DNA of 64,000 nt from CAWDBV01 sp963800705. GTDB taxonomy: Bacteria; Actinomycetota; Thermoleophilia; Solirubrobacterales; 70-9. Below are positions 29,793 through 38,697 of the stretch, in pieces; positions within the stretch are counted from its first letter, which is position 1, and every line of letters starts with the position of its first letter. A program made the position numbers and the translations under genes. Under the pieces are notes generated by a model that saw only the letters and a program-made list of their open reading frames with translations, had not been told where the DNA came from and ran no database searches. The stretch covers positions 701,557 through 765,556 of the forward strand of contig CAWDBV010000005.1 in NCBI GenBank assembly GCA_963800705.1, written 5' to 3'.

Positions 29793-31340
29793 ATGGCAGC
29801 GGACAGCGGGAAGCAGAGCGGGGGCGCGCTGCGGCAATTCGCCGAGCAGCGCGGTCTCACCTTCACGGACAAGGCGAAGCTCCCCGGCTCGACGCTGCTC
29901 TCGATGACAGCCGAGGCGGAGTCGACCCACATCGTCAGCGGCGATCTGCCGGGCTTCAAGGGCCTGCTCTCGGCCTACACGATCACCAAGCCGGCGAGCA
30001 ACTCGAACTCGAAGCCGATCGTCACCGAGACGAACGTCGCGCTGACGCGCGTGCCGGAGAGCATCCGCTACATCCCCTCGCTCACCGCCCGCGACGCCAA
30101 GGTGCGCGGCTTCTCCGAGCGCCTGGTCGGGGCCGGCGGCGTAATCCCGATCTACGACCAGCTCGAGTTCGAGAGCATCAAGTTCAACACCACCTACCGC
30201 GTCGGCGTGTTGAAGCGCCAGAACGAGAGCTTCGTCCGGCAGATGTTCGCGCCGAGCTTCATCGACTACCTCGCCGAGCAGGCGCCCGAGGGCTGCTACT
30301 TCGACCTCATGTTCGGGGTCCTGATGGTCGCCGCGAACAAGCCGCTGACTACCACCGAGGAGATCGACTCGTTCTGTGAATTCACGGCGCGCGTCGCCGA
30401 TCGCGTCCGCGAGGAGTGTCGGGAGAGCATCGAACTCGACACCGATACGACCGATCTCGTCCCGGAGCCGGTTCGCAAAATGGAAGCCGCGCGGCTCGAA
30501 TGGGTCGAGAAGGTCCGTTTTGACGGCCCGCCCGAGAACGTCAAGGACGCCTCGAAGCCCTACCGCGGCTTCGCGCTGCGAAAGCCGAGCACCTGGCTCG
30601 GCTCGGCGGTGATCGCCGCGATCCTCGCGCTGATGATGGCCGGCATCGCCGCCTTCTTCACGGTCGCGTGGGCCGGCAAATACGCGCTGTTCGCATCGCT
30701 CGGCGTGTTCGCGCTGGTCTTCGCCTGGTCGTTCGTCGTATTCCTGCGCGGCACGGTCGTCCGCGAGACCGTCAACTGGGGGCTGGTGGCGTTCGCGCGC
30801 GGCTACGCGTCGCAGCGCAACCTCAAGTGGGAGCCGGGCTCGCAGTTCGCGACCACCCACGCCCACATCAACGCCGTGACCAACATCGGCATCGCCCTCG
30901 AGGGCCGGATGCCGGGCACCGAGCGCGAGGGCACGCTGCTGGTCTCGGTCAACCCCGACAACAAGGCCCGCAAGACGACCGGCAACCTGAACCTGGTCAC
31001 CGAGCTCAAGGGCCCCGAATCGGAGGCCCTGATGCTGCTCCCGGAGGGATTCAAGGCCGAGTCGACCGCGCTCGGCGGCTTCCTGATCGAGGAGGCCGAG
31101 GGCGTGCACGAATCGGAGGCTGACCGCTCCCAGCGCGAACGCACCGAGGCCCTCGGCAAGCAGGTACTTGGGAACGAGGACGGCCAGCAGAAGTTGGGCC
31201 TCATCCTCCAGGGCGACGACCTCGCGGTGCTCAGCGACAAGATGAAGGCCCTCGACTGGGACGCCGAGGCTCTCGACAGCTTCGTGCAGCGGGCCTCGGC
31301 AACGGCCGAGCGCCTCGAGCAAAGCCTCGCGGCGCCTTAG
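29793..31340 (+). CDS. Hypothetical protein with central paired transmembrane segments
   Basis: 515 residues. ATG at 29793 is chosen because TAGGGT ends 7 bases upstream and the preceding gene ends at 29782. Soluble N-terminal half ('IRYIPSLTARDAKVRGFSERL'), two adjacent hydrophobic segments ('AVIAAILALMMAGIAAFFTVAW' and 'ALFASLGVFALVFAWSFVVFL', ~270-320), and a soluble C-terminal half ending in a helical region. The two halves may share a fold ('GVLKRQNESFVRQ' and 'AHINAVTNIGIALEG'), but no family is recognised. It overlaps the convergent TetR gene by 4 bases. Confidence 0.7.
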   Translation: MAADSGKQSGGALRQFAEQRGLTFTDKAKLPGSTLLSMTAEAESTHIVSGDLPGFKGLLSAYTITKPASNSNSKPIVTETNVALTRVPESIRYIPSLTARDAKVRGFSERLVGAGGVIPIYDQLEFESIKFNTTYRVGVLKRQNESFVRQMFAPSFIDYLAEQAPEGCYFDLMFGVLMVAANKPLTTTEEIDSFCEFTARVADRVREECRESIELDTDTTDLVPEPVRKMEAARLEWVEKVRFDGPPENVKDASKPYRGFALRKPSTWLGSAVIAAILALMMAGIAAFFTVAWAGKYALFASLGVFALVFAWSFVVFLRGTVVRETVNWGLVAFARGYASQRNLKWEPGSQFATTHAHINAVTNIGIALEGRMPGTEREGTLLVSVNPDNKARKTTGNLNLVTELKGPESEALMLLPEGFKAESTALGGFLIEEAEGVHESEADRSQRERTEALGKQVLGNEDGQQKLGLILQGDDLAVLSDKMKALDWDAEALDSFVQRASATAERLEQSLAAP

Positions 31341-31969
31341 CCTTCCCAGCGCGAGATCTTCGGCAGCTTCTCGCTGCCGGGAGCGCGAAGCCCGTCGAGG
31401 GCGATCGCGAGAAATCGCTTCCAGGCCTCGTCGGAGCCCACCGGCCCGGCATTGCCGGCCTCGATCACACGGCCGAGACCACAGGTGATCATCGGAATGT
31501 CCTCGGGGATCACGTCCTTGCGCATCACGCCGGCCTTCTTCATCTGCGCGACCAGCTTCGTGAGCGCGTCGAAGGCCCCCGAGGCGCGGGCATGCTTGCC
31601 CATCGTCTCGGGCCTCGAGGCCATCAGGTGGCTGAGCGCCCGGTCGCTGGCCTGGAGTTCGACCGAGAAGTACATGTAGTCCTTGAACGCTTCCCAGGGG
31701 TCGTCGGCCGCGCGGGCGAGCGCCTTCTCCGCCTCCTCGGCGATCAGCTCAAAGCGCTTCTCGACCAGCGCCTCGATCAGGTCGCTCTTGTTCGGGAAGT
31801 GGCGGTAGACGGTGCCGACCCCGACCCCGGCATCGCGCGCGATGTCGTCGATCTGAGCGTCGATCCCGTCGTCGGCGAAACGCCTGCGGGCGGCTTCCAG
31901 GACCGCCTCGCGGTTGCGCCGCGCGTCGGCGCGCAGGCTCTTGGGCTTGGTCTTGGTGGCTGGTGTCAT
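31337..31969 (-). CDS. TetR-family repressor of the adjacent MFS efflux gene
   Basis: 210 residues. The N-terminal helix-turn-helix reads 'REAVLEAARRRFADDGIDAQIDDIARDAGVGVGTVYRHFPNKSDLIEAL', a standard TetR domain with the YRHF-x-x-K recognition end. The C-terminal ligand domain matches SbtR-type TetR proteins ('RALSHLMASRPETMGKH'). It is divergent from the MFS transporter, with two matching operators between them. Expected role: repression of itself and the pump, released by a drug or metabolite. Confidence 0.88.
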   Translation of the reverse strand: MTPATKTKPKSLRADARRNREAVLEAARRRFADDGIDAQIDDIARDAGVGVGTVYRHFPNKSDLIEALVEKRFELIAEEAEKALARAADDPWEAFKDYMYFSVELQASDRALSHLMASRPETMGKHARASGAFDALTKLVAQMKKAGVMRKDVIPEDIPMITCGLGRVIEAGNAGPVGSDEAWKRFLAIALDGLRAPGSEKLPKISRWEG

Positions 31970-31997
31970 CAGTTCTCGGTGTTCTTTGAGATTCGGC

Positions 31998-32052
31998 TTG
32001 ACAACCGGAATCTAGGTTCCGTATAGTAACCGAAACCGGAACTCAGCTTCCG
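31998..32052 (+). promoter_or_regulatory. MFS promoter with two TetR operators
   Basis: A strong promoter is readable: TTGACA at 31998-32003, 18-base spacer, TATAGT at 32022-32027. Two copies of CGGAA-N6-TTCCG are present. CGGAATCTAGGTTCCG (32006-32021) fills the spacer and CGGAACTCAGCTTCCG (32037-32052) lies just after the -10. Their starts are 31 bases apart, three helical turns, so two TetR dimers would bind on one face and block RNA polymerase. Confidence 0.8.
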
Positions 32053-32096
32053 ATTATCTCACAGCCAATCAGACCAGTCAACACAAGGAGCTCCAG

Positions 32097-33557
32097 ATGA
32101 CGACCGCCGAGGAATACGCCGACAAACGCTGGTCCGCCCTCGCCCTCCTCTGCGCCGCGCAGTTCATCGTCGTCATCGACGCGGCGATCGTCAATGTCGC
32201 CCTGCCCTCGATCGGCGAGTCGCTCGACTTCTCGAAGGAGAACCTCTCCTGGGTCGTCAACGCCTACGTGCTCGTCTTCGGCGGCTTCCTGCTGCTCGGT
32301 GGGCGCGCCGCCGACCTGCTCGGCCGCCGCCGCGTCTTCATGTCCGGCCTCGTCCTCGTCGGTGCGGCGTCGCTCGCCGCGGGCTTCGCGACCAACGAGA
32401 CCCAGCTGATCGCCGCCCGCGCCGCTCAGGGCCTCGGCGCCGCGATCGTCTCCCCCGCCGCGCTCTCGATCGTGACCACGATCTTCAGCGACGGCGCCGA
32501 GCGCAACAAGGCGCTCGGGATCTGGGGAGCCGCCGCCGGTTCCGGTGGCGCCGCCGGCGTGCTGCTCGGCGGCATCCTCACCGACACCCTCGGCTGGGAG
32601 TGGGTGCTGTGGGTCAACGTCCCCGTGGCGCTGATCGCGCTCGCCCTGACCCCGCGCCTGATCGGTGAAAGCCGCCAGGAGTCCGCGACCCGAAGCTACG
32701 ACGTGCTCGGCGCGGTGACGGTCACAGCGGCACTCTCGATCATGGTCTACGCCTTCGTCGACGCCACCGACGCCGGCTGGGGCTCGACCCAGACGATCGG
32801 CCTGCTCGCGCTCTCCGCCGCCCTGCTCGGGGTGTTCGTCATCACCGAGCTGCGCTCGAAGGCGCCGCTGATGCCGTTCTCGATCTTCCGCATCCGCACC
32901 CTGACCGGTGCCAACGTGGTCGGGCTGATGGTCGGAGGCTCGCTGTTCTCGATGTTCTTCTTCATCAGCCTCTATATGCAGCAGGTGCTCGGCTTCAGCG
33001 CGATCAAAGCCGGCCTCGCCTACCTCCCGCTCTCGGTTCTGATCATCGGCTCGGCGGCGATCGGCGGCCAGCTGGTGACGAGAGTCGGTTACAAGCCGGT
33101 GCTCGCAAGCGGCATGGCGTTCATCGTCGCCGGGCTGGTCTGGTTCAGCCAGATCTCGGTCGGCGGCAGCTTTGCGGGCGACGTGCTCGTCCCCTCGATG
33201 CTCGCCGCGGTCGGACTCGGCTTCTCGTTCGTGACCACGACGATCGCCGCCGTCTCCGGGGTCGAGGAGAAGGAGGCCGGCCTCGCCAGCGGCCTGATCA
33301 ACACCTCGCAGCAGATCGGTGGCGCGCTTGGGCTCGCGATCCTCGCCACGATCGCCAACTCGCGCACCGACGACGTCATGGCCTCGGGCGGCTCCTCGCT
33401 CCCGAACGCGCTCACCGAGGGCTTCCAGGCCGCCTTCCTCGGCGGCGCGGTGATCGCCGCGATCGGCTTCTTCGCCACCCTGATCCTGATCAAGGGCAGC
33501 GACAGCCGCGCCCACGTCGAGATTGGCGACGCGAGCGCCGCCAGCGCCGGCGCCTAG
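32097..33557 (+). CDS. MFS drug efflux transporter, DHA2 (EmrB/QacA) family
   Basis: 486 residues with 14 predicted membrane segments. 'AQFIVVIDAAIVNVALPSIGESLDF' and 'VVNAYVLVFGGFLLLGGRAADLLGRRRVF' (motif A) are characteristic of DHA2 14-TM proton-drug antiporters. 'LGAAIVSPAALSIVTTIF' is the motif near TM4. AAGGAG lies 6 bases before the ATG. Controlled by the divergent TetR through two operators. Substrate unknown. Confidence 0.93.
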   Translation: MTTAEEYADKRWSALALLCAAQFIVVIDAAIVNVALPSIGESLDFSKENLSWVVNAYVLVFGGFLLLGGRAADLLGRRRVFMSGLVLVGAASLAAGFATNETQLIAARAAQGLGAAIVSPAALSIVTTIFSDGAERNKALGIWGAAAGSGGAAGVLLGGILTDTLGWEWVLWVNVPVALIALALTPRLIGESRQESATRSYDVLGAVTVTAALSIMVYAFVDATDAGWGSTQTIGLLALSAALLGVFVITELRSKAPLMPFSIFRIRTLTGANVVGLMVGGSLFSMFFFISLYMQQVLGFSAIKAGLAYLPLSVLIIGSAAIGGQLVTRVGYKPVLASGMAFIVAGLVWFSQISVGGSFAGDVLVPSMLAAVGLGFSFVTTTIAAVSGVEEKEAGLASGLINTSQQIGGALGLAILATIANSRTDDVMASGGSSLPNALTEGFQAAFLGGAVIAAIGFFATLILIKGSDSRAHVEIGDASAASAGA

Positions 33558-33594
33558 CGCGTTAGTCTGCGGCCTCCCGACACCAGGAGGTCGC

Positions 33595-34314
33595 ATGTCC
33601 GTCGAGTCATCGCTTGCCCAGTACAAGGAGACCGAGGCCAGCGAAGCGTTCTCGCTCCAGAACTCGAAGACGCTCAAGGTCGAGCTCGCCGACGTCACGA
33701 TCCAGGCCAAGCTCGGCTCGATGGTCGCCTACCAGGGCGACGTGAAGTTCGAGCACGCCGGGCACGGCGGCCTCGGCAAGATGATGAAGAAGAAGATGAC
33801 CGGCGAGGGCACCCACCTGATGAAGATCGAGGGCAAGGGCGAGGTCTTCCTCGCCGACCAGGCCCAGGAGATCGAGGTCATGAAGCTCGACGACGAGGAG
33901 ATCACCGCCAACGGCGCCAACGTGCTCGCCTTCGACGAGGGGATCGACTGGGACATCAGCCGCGTCAAGGGTGTCTCGGGAATGATGGGCGGCGGCCTCT
34001 ACAACATGTCGCTGAAGGGAAGCGGCTATGTGGCGCTGCTCTCCGACGGCGCGCCGGTGATGATCGAGATCGACGGCGAGGACACCTTCGCCGATCCGCA
34101 GGCCGCGATCACCTGGTCGAGCGGCCTCGAGACCGGGGTCCACACCGACGTCGGCCTGAAGACGCTGATCGGCCGCGGCTCCGGCGAGACCGTGCAGATG
34201 AAGTTCTCGGGCAAGGGATGGCTGCTTGTCCAGCCCTCCGAGGGACGGCTCGCTGGTATCCCCTCAACGGGAAGTAGCGGATCGAGCGGTCTTGGCAACA
34301 TGCTGGGCGGGTAA
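33595..34314 (+). CDS. AIM24-family protein
   Basis: 239 residues. ATG at 33595 follows CAGGAGGTCGC. Sequence features of the AIM24/TIGR00266-like beta-sandwich family: 'LKVELADVTIQAKLGSMVAYQGDVKFEH', 'HLMKIEGKGEVFLAD', 'LKGSGYVALLSDG'. A Ser/Gly C-terminal linker follows. The bacterial role is unclear; in yeast the relative acts in mitochondrial inner membrane organisation. It stands just downstream of the MFS gene but has its own TTAGTCT-like upstream box. Confidence 0.85.
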   Translation: MSVESSLAQYKETEASEAFSLQNSKTLKVELADVTIQAKLGSMVAYQGDVKFEHAGHGGLGKMMKKKMTGEGTHLMKIEGKGEVFLADQAQEIEVMKLDDEEITANGANVLAFDEGIDWDISRVKGVSGMMGGGLYNMSLKGSGYVALLSDGAPVMIEIDGEDTFADPQAAITWSSGLETGVHTDVGLKTLIGRGSGETVQMKFSGKGWLLVQPSEGRLAGIPSTGSSGSSGLGNMLGG

Positions 34315-34333
34315 CCACTACAAGGAGGAAGAG

Positions 34334-34729
34334 ATGTCGGAAGAGAATGTGGAGCTGATCCGCAGCGGCTACGAGGACTTCAACGCCGGCAAACCGGAGA
34401 CGGTGCTCGGGCTGCTCACGCCCGAGGCGACGTGGACCGAGCCGGGCGGCGGCAACTCGCCGTCAGGGACATTCACCGGTCCGGAGAGCGTCGGTCAGGA
34501 CGTGCTCGCCAAGGTGGGCGAGCAGTTCGAGGAGTTCAGCGCCAACCCCGAGCAGCTCGACGACCAGGGCGACACCGTCGTCGTCAAGAGCCGCTTCAAG
34601 GGCAAGTCGAAGAGCGGCACCGAGCTCGATACCGCCGCCGAACAGACCTGGACGCTCGAAGACGGAAAGGTCACGAGCATGAACAACGTGATCGAGGACA
34701 CCGACGCCTGGGCCGCGGCCTGGAGCTGA
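34334..34729 (+). CDS. SnoaL/NTF2-like protein
   Basis: 131 residues. ATG at 34334 follows AAGGAGGAAGAG. 'ENVELIRSGYEDFNAGKPETVLGLLTPEATWTEPGG' is the typical opening of SnoaL-like NTF2-fold proteins, followed by strands 'DTVVVKSRFKGKSKSG' and 'AEQTWTLEDGKVTSMNNVIED'. Such proteins are small-molecule-binding or isomerase/hydrolase-like; substrate unknown. Lies 19 bases after the AIM24 gene. Confidence 0.85.
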   Translation: MSEENVELIRSGYEDFNAGKPETVLGLLTPEATWTEPGGGNSPSGTFTGPESVGQDVLAKVGEQFEEFSANPEQLDDQGDTVVVKSRFKGKSKSGTELDTAAEQTWTLEDGKVTSMNNVIEDTDAWAAAWS

Positions 34730-34788
34730 GCCGCCCTGCTTGATGCGCGGGCACGGCCAACGTAACTCGGGGCCGCGCCCGCCTTCGC

Positions 34789-36096
34789 TTAACGGGGCCG
34801 CTTGTGGTGGCGGCGGTGCTTTCGGGCGCATCGGCGCCGATGGCGCTTACCGCGGCTCCGGCGCCGCTTACACGCCGCACGGAGCGTCACCGCAGATCCC
34901 GAGTAGACCGCATCCCCGCCGGTGGGCCCGCCGCCGGCCGGCCCGGGGGTCGCCCCCGGCGGGGGCACCCTGGGAGCCGATGCGGCGCAGCCTCCGGCGT
35001 CCCCGGAGAGCTCAGCGACGAGGTTGCAGTAGGTGCGGAAGGCGGGCTTCTCGGTGTAGTCGTCATTGAGCAGGCCCCAGTGCTGGCCGAAGTCGAGGCT
35101 CGAAGTGTCGCCGTCGCGGAGATCGAAGTAGAGGTATTCGGTGACGTTGTAATTGGCGCGGAATTCGTTCACGGCGCCGAGCATCGTCTCCAGGAACTGA
35201 GCCTGCATCTGCGGTGTGCGAGCGACGAGGTCGGTCGCCCAGCCGTTTTCGGTGATTCGGATCTCGACCGAGTCGTCGAGGCCGGCGAGCGGCATGAAGC
35301 AATTGCGGAGCACATCCATCGCGTTCAGCATCCCGCTGCGACCGTAGGTCGGGTCGAGCGGCGGGAAGAAGGTCCCGGGATAGGCGTCGAGCCCGACCCA
35401 GTCGACCGCGTCGCGAAACGCGTCGCCGCCGAGGCTGCCGATTTCGTCCCAGAAGTCCTCCTCCATCCCCGGAGCGAGGCGGTAGAACCAGTTGAAGCCG
35501 ACCGGCAGCGACGCGACGCCGATTTTCCGTGCCTCATCGTCGGCGGCGATCACGCCGTCGACGAGCGCCCGCCGCGCCTGCGGGAAGGCGCCGTCGGAGG
35601 CGTCGGGGGCCGTCGGCTGGTTGACCTCGTTGGTCACCTGTAGCCCCTTCAGCGCCGGCTTCGGCGCGAGGCGGGCGACCACAGAGCGCATATAGGCCGC
35701 GAAGCCGGCGGCATCGCCGGATCTCGACACATAGCGGAAAACCTGCTCGACACCGTAGCCCGCGGCCGCGTAGGCATCGATCCTCGCGGCCGCGTCATCG
35801 AGCGTCCGCGCGTTTGCCTGCGCGTTGTCGCCGAACACCGCGTAGAGGTGGACCGTGAACGGCGTGCTCGCCGGCTTCAGCAGGTCGAGCGCGTGGAAGA
35901 TCGCAGCCTGGTCGTTGGGCTTGGCCGGCGGCGGCACGGGCAATATCGAGCCGGAGTAACCCTCGGGATTGATCCCGAGGTCAAGCGGCCGGCTTGCCGG
36001 CTGCGGGGAGGGCTCGTTCGGCGGAAAGATTCCGATGCAGTAATCCTGGGCGCGCGCGGCCCCAGGCACGGCGAGTGCCGCCAGCGCGCCGAGCAC
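34789..36096 (-). CDS. Secreted glycosidase-like TIM-barrel protein with basic C-terminal tail
   Basis: 435 residues from a GTG at 36096, which gives a signal peptide 'LGALAALAVPGAARAQ' with an unusually short N-region. The frame extends upstream ('WRSRLALAT') but lacks a standard start there. The barrel carries 'LKGLQVTNEVNQ' and 'VEIRITENGWATD', the NE and xTENG motifs that supply acid/base and nucleophile Glu in clan GH-A glycoside hydrolases. 'DYTEKPAFRTYCNLVAEL' closes the domain. The end is a Pro/Gly linker and an Arg/Lys-rich tail with two Cys, like the beta-helix proteins of this region. Substrate not predictable. Confidence 0.75.
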   Translation of the reverse strand: MLGALAALAVPGAARAQDYCIGIFPPNEPSPQPASRPLDLGINPEGYSGSILPVPPPAKPNDQAAIFHALDLLKPASTPFTVHLYAVFGDNAQANARTLDDAAARIDAYAAAGYGVEQVFRYVSRSGDAAGFAAYMRSVVARLAPKPALKGLQVTNEVNQPTAPDASDGAFPQARRALVDGVIAADDEARKIGVASLPVGFNWFYRLAPGMEEDFWDEIGSLGGDAFRDAVDWVGLDAYPGTFFPPLDPTYGRSGMLNAMDVLRNCFMPLAGLDDSVEIRITENGWATDLVARTPQMQAQFLETMLGAVNEFRANYNVTEYLYFDLRDGDTSSLDFGQHWGLLNDDYTEKPAFRTYCNLVAELSGDAGGCAASAPRVPPPGATPGPAGGGPTGGDAVYSGSAVTLRAACKRRRSRGKRHRRRCARKHRRHHKRPR

Positions 36097-36163
36097 TGTG
36101 GCGAGCGCCAGGCGAGAGCGCCAGGGGACCGTGGGGCGAACGTACGTGATGACTCGCCGCTCG

Positions 36164-37455
36164 CTACTTGATGTGAACGCCTGAGATCGCGCGGGCGATC
36201 ACGAGCTGCTGAATCTCGGCGGTGCCCTCGAAGATCGTGAAGATCTTCGCGTCGCGGTGCATGCGCTCGACCGGGAACTCGCGCGAGTAGCCGTTGCCGC
36301 CGAGGATCTGGATCGCCCGCTCGGTCGCCCAGACGGCGACCTCGCCGGCCTTGTACTTCGACATCGACCCTTCGGCATTGTCGAAGTCCTTGCCGGCGCG
36401 GCCCATCCAGGCGGCGCGGTGGACGAGCAGCCTCGCGGCGTCGATCTCGGTCTTCATGTTGGCGAGGTCGAAAGCGATTGACTGGTTCTCGATGATCTTG
36501 CGGCCGAACGCCTCGCGCTCCTTCGCGTAGTCGAGCGAATACTCGTAGGCGGCGCGCGCGATGCCGACAGCCTGCGCGCCGACCGTCGGGCGCGAGAGCT
36601 CGAAGGTCTTCATCGCCGCCTGGCCCTTGGAGCTCTTGCCCTCCTTGGCCTTGGCGATCCGCTCGTCGAGCTTCTCCTTGCCGCCGAGCAGGCACGAGCC
36701 GGGGATGCGAACGTCGTCGAGATGGACGTCGGCGGTGTGCGAGGCGCGGATGCCGTGCTTCTTGACCTTGGCGCCCTGCTCGCAGCCCTTGGTGTCGGGC
36801 GGGATCACGAAGCCGGCGTGGCCGCGCGAGCCGAGCTCGCGGTCGACCGAGGCGATCACGACGTGGATGCTGGCGATGCCGCCGTTGGTCGCCCAGGCCT
36901 TTTGGCCGTTCAGCACCCACTCGTCCTTGGCCTCGTCGTACTTGGCCGTCGTCCGGTAGCCGGACACGTCTGAGCCCGCGTCGGGCTCGGAGGCGCAGAA
37001 GGCGGCAACCTTGACGTCGTCGGGGGTGCCGAAGCACTGCGGGACCCACTCGAGCAGCTGCTCGGGGGAGCCCGGAGCCGTAGATGCCGGCGACCGCGAG
37101 CGACGGTACCGAAGATCGCCATTCCGATCCCGGCGTCGCCCCAGAAGAGCTCCTCGTTGACGAGCGGCATCGAGAGGCCGGAGGGATCGGCCCAGAACTG
37201 GGCGATCGCCTCGAAGCCGTAGAGGCCGATCTTCGCGGCCTCCTCGACGACCGGCCATGGGAACTCCTCCTTCTCGTCCCACTCCTCGGCCGCCGGGCGG
37301 ACGGTCTGCTCGGCGAAGCCGTGCGCCCACTCGACGATGTCCTGCTGGTCCTGGGAGAGCTCCATCGAGAACGGGCTATCTGAGACCTCGATGCCGAGTC
37401 CCTCTACCTGCTCCTCGACGCTCTCCCGCCTTGGTGTTGTGTCGGTCGCGGGCAT
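36164..37455 (-). CDS. Acyl-CoA dehydrogenase (frameshifts near 37075-37115)
   Basis: ATG at 37455. The N-terminal part (to ~37110) reads 'FSMELSQDQQDIVEWAHGFAEQTVRPAAEEWDE'. After a shift the rest continues as 'CFGTPDDVKVAAFCASEPDAGSDVSGYRTTA', the FAD/acyl-CoA signature. 'EYSLDYAKEREAFGRKI' follows, with the C-terminal 'GGNGYSREFPVERMHRDAKIFTIFEGTAEIQ' containing the catalytic-region Glu. About 425 residues in total, the normal length. Flavoenzyme of fatty-acid or steroid side-chain beta-oxidation. Start overlaps the SCP2 stop (TGATG); shares control by the palindrome at 37975-37995. Confidence 0.85.
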
Positions 37456-37955
37456 CAGCTGCTGGCCGTCGGGATCTTGAAGAAGCCCATCAGCTTGCTG
37501 GCGAGCATCAGGTCGCCCTCGAGCTTTAGCTTCCCGGACATGAACAGGGTCGGGCCCGAGGCCTGGTTGGCGGCCAGCTTCAGGAAGTTGACGCCGTCAA
37601 CCTTGATCGTCACGTTGGCGTCGTTCTCGGGCTTCTCCGAGAGCGTCGCGGTGCCGTCCTTGAAGACAACCTCGTAGTGGTCGTATCCCCCACCCTGGTC
37701 CTCGGGCTTGTCGAGGATCTTGAAGTGGATGACCGCGTTGGTGTCCTTGGCGCCGGCCGGATCGACGTGCTCGGCCATGCGACCGAAGATCTGATCGAGC
37801 ACCTGGGTGCGCATCGGGCTCGCCATCATCTCGGCGAGCTGCTCGTCGGTCACCCCGGACATCAGCGAGATGAAGTCCTCGGGGCTGACGTTCTCCATCG
37901 CCTCGTCGGTGATCTCTCCGTTGGTGGATTCGGCGGAAGTCTCTGCGTCGGCCAT
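37455..37955 (-). CDS. SCP2 sterol-carrier-like protein
   Basis: 166 residues. ATG at 37955 is preceded by GAAAGGAACTGAG. After an acidic helical N-terminus ('SPEDFISLMSGVTDEQLAEMM') the SCP2 fold follows: 'AVIHFKILDKPEDQGGGYDHYEVVFKDG', 'ANVTIKVDGVNFLKLAANQ', 'LFMSGKLKLEGDLMLASKL'. Binds lipids or acyl-CoA in the cytosol. Operonic with the acyl-CoA dehydrogenase, consistent with lipid breakdown. Confidence 0.88.
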   Translation of the reverse strand: MADAETSAESTNGEITDEAMENVSPEDFISLMSGVTDEQLAEMMASPMRTQVLDQIFGRMAEHVDPAGAKDTNAVIHFKILDKPEDQGGGYDHYEVVFKDGTATLSEKPENDANVTIKVDGVNFLKLAANQASGPTLFMSGKLKLEGDLMLASKLMGFFKIPTASS

Positions 37956-37974
37956 CTCAGTTCCTTTCGGTTTG

Positions 37975-37995
37975 TTTCCTACCCAGGGTAGGAAA
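37975..37995. promoter_or_regulatory. Perfect 21-bp palindromic operator between SCP2 and TetR genes
   Basis: Two perfect 10-base arms, TTTCCTACCC (37975-37984) and GGGTAGGAAA (37986-37995), surround a single A. It is centred in the 58-base space between the divergent SCP2 and TetR starts. A TAACAT -10-like box at 38000-38005 lies 8 bases before the TetR ATG, so the palindrome covers the -35 region. Most likely the site of the TetR encoded at 38014. Confidence 0.82.
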
Positions 37996-38013
37996 AGGCT
38001 AACATAGGACGCC

Positions 38014-38685
38014 ATGGAGCGAGGGGCGACTACGAAAAGGCGTGCCACGAAACGCAAGCGCGCCGAACACCTCGGCCCGGAGCGCCGCCGCCCCCAGCTC
38101 CTCGACGCCGCCCTCGACCTCTTCCTCGAGCACGGCTACGAAGGCACCTCGATGCAGGCGGTCGCCGACCGCGCCGGGGTGACGAAGCCGGTCGTCTACT
38201 CGGCCTTCTCCTCCAAGGACGAGCTCTTCCGTGCCCTGCTCGGCCGCGAGGAGGAGCGGATCGTCGGCGAGATCTCCGCGGCGTTCGAGAACACCGACCT
38301 CACCGATCCCGAGCAGGCGATGACCGACGGCTTCACCGGCTTCCTGCGCGCCGTCGACGCCTCGCCCGAGGTCTACCGGCTGATCTTCCTCCAGGAGGGC
38401 GGCGGCAACGCGGCGGTCGCGAAGCGCTTCCAGCGCGGGCGCCAGGGACAGGTCGAGGCCCTGACGACGCTCGCCAGGAGCTGGCTCGAGAGCGGCCGCA
38501 TGAAGAACAAGGCTTCAGGGACTCGCAACTCGGACGCCAAGCGGCTCTCGGGGCTGATCGGCGAGGCGCTCGTCGCGCTCGGCGAGGCAGGCGCCCGCAC
38601 GCTGCTCTCGGAGCGCGGCTGGACGCCGGAGACGCTCGGCGAGACGCTCGGCCGGCTCGCGGCCCGCGGCCAGGCGGCGCTCTAA
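38014..38685 (+). CDS. TetR-family regulator of the SCP2/acyl-CoA dehydrogenase operon
   Basis: 223 residues. A basic N-terminal extension ('TTKRRATKRKRAEH') precedes the helix-turn-helix 'LLDAALDLFLEHGYEGTSMQAVADRAGVTKPVVYSAFSSKDELFRALL'. The C-terminal ligand-binding part is of the type common in lipid-metabolism regulators. The ATG at 38014 has no ribosome-binding sequence and follows TAACAT by 8 bases, suggesting a leaderless message. The target is inferred from the perfect palindrome in the shared intergenic space. Confidence 0.88.
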   Translation: MERGATTKRRATKRKRAEHLGPERRRPQLLDAALDLFLEHGYEGTSMQAVADRAGVTKPVVYSAFSSKDELFRALLGREEERIVGEISAAFENTDLTDPEQAMTDGFTGFLRAVDASPEVYRLIFLQEGGGNAAVAKRFQRGRQGQVEALTTLARSWLESGRMKNKASGTRNSDAKRLSGLIGEALVALGEAGARTLLSERGWTPETLGETLGRLAARGQAAL

Positions 38686-38697
38686 GGTGGCGCCGGC

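Noticed and set aside
32043..33710. 555-codon minus-strand frame opposite the MFS gene
   Set aside because: Asp/Glu/Arg/Gly-rich complement of a perfectly good 14-TM transporter; it also covers the promoter and operators.
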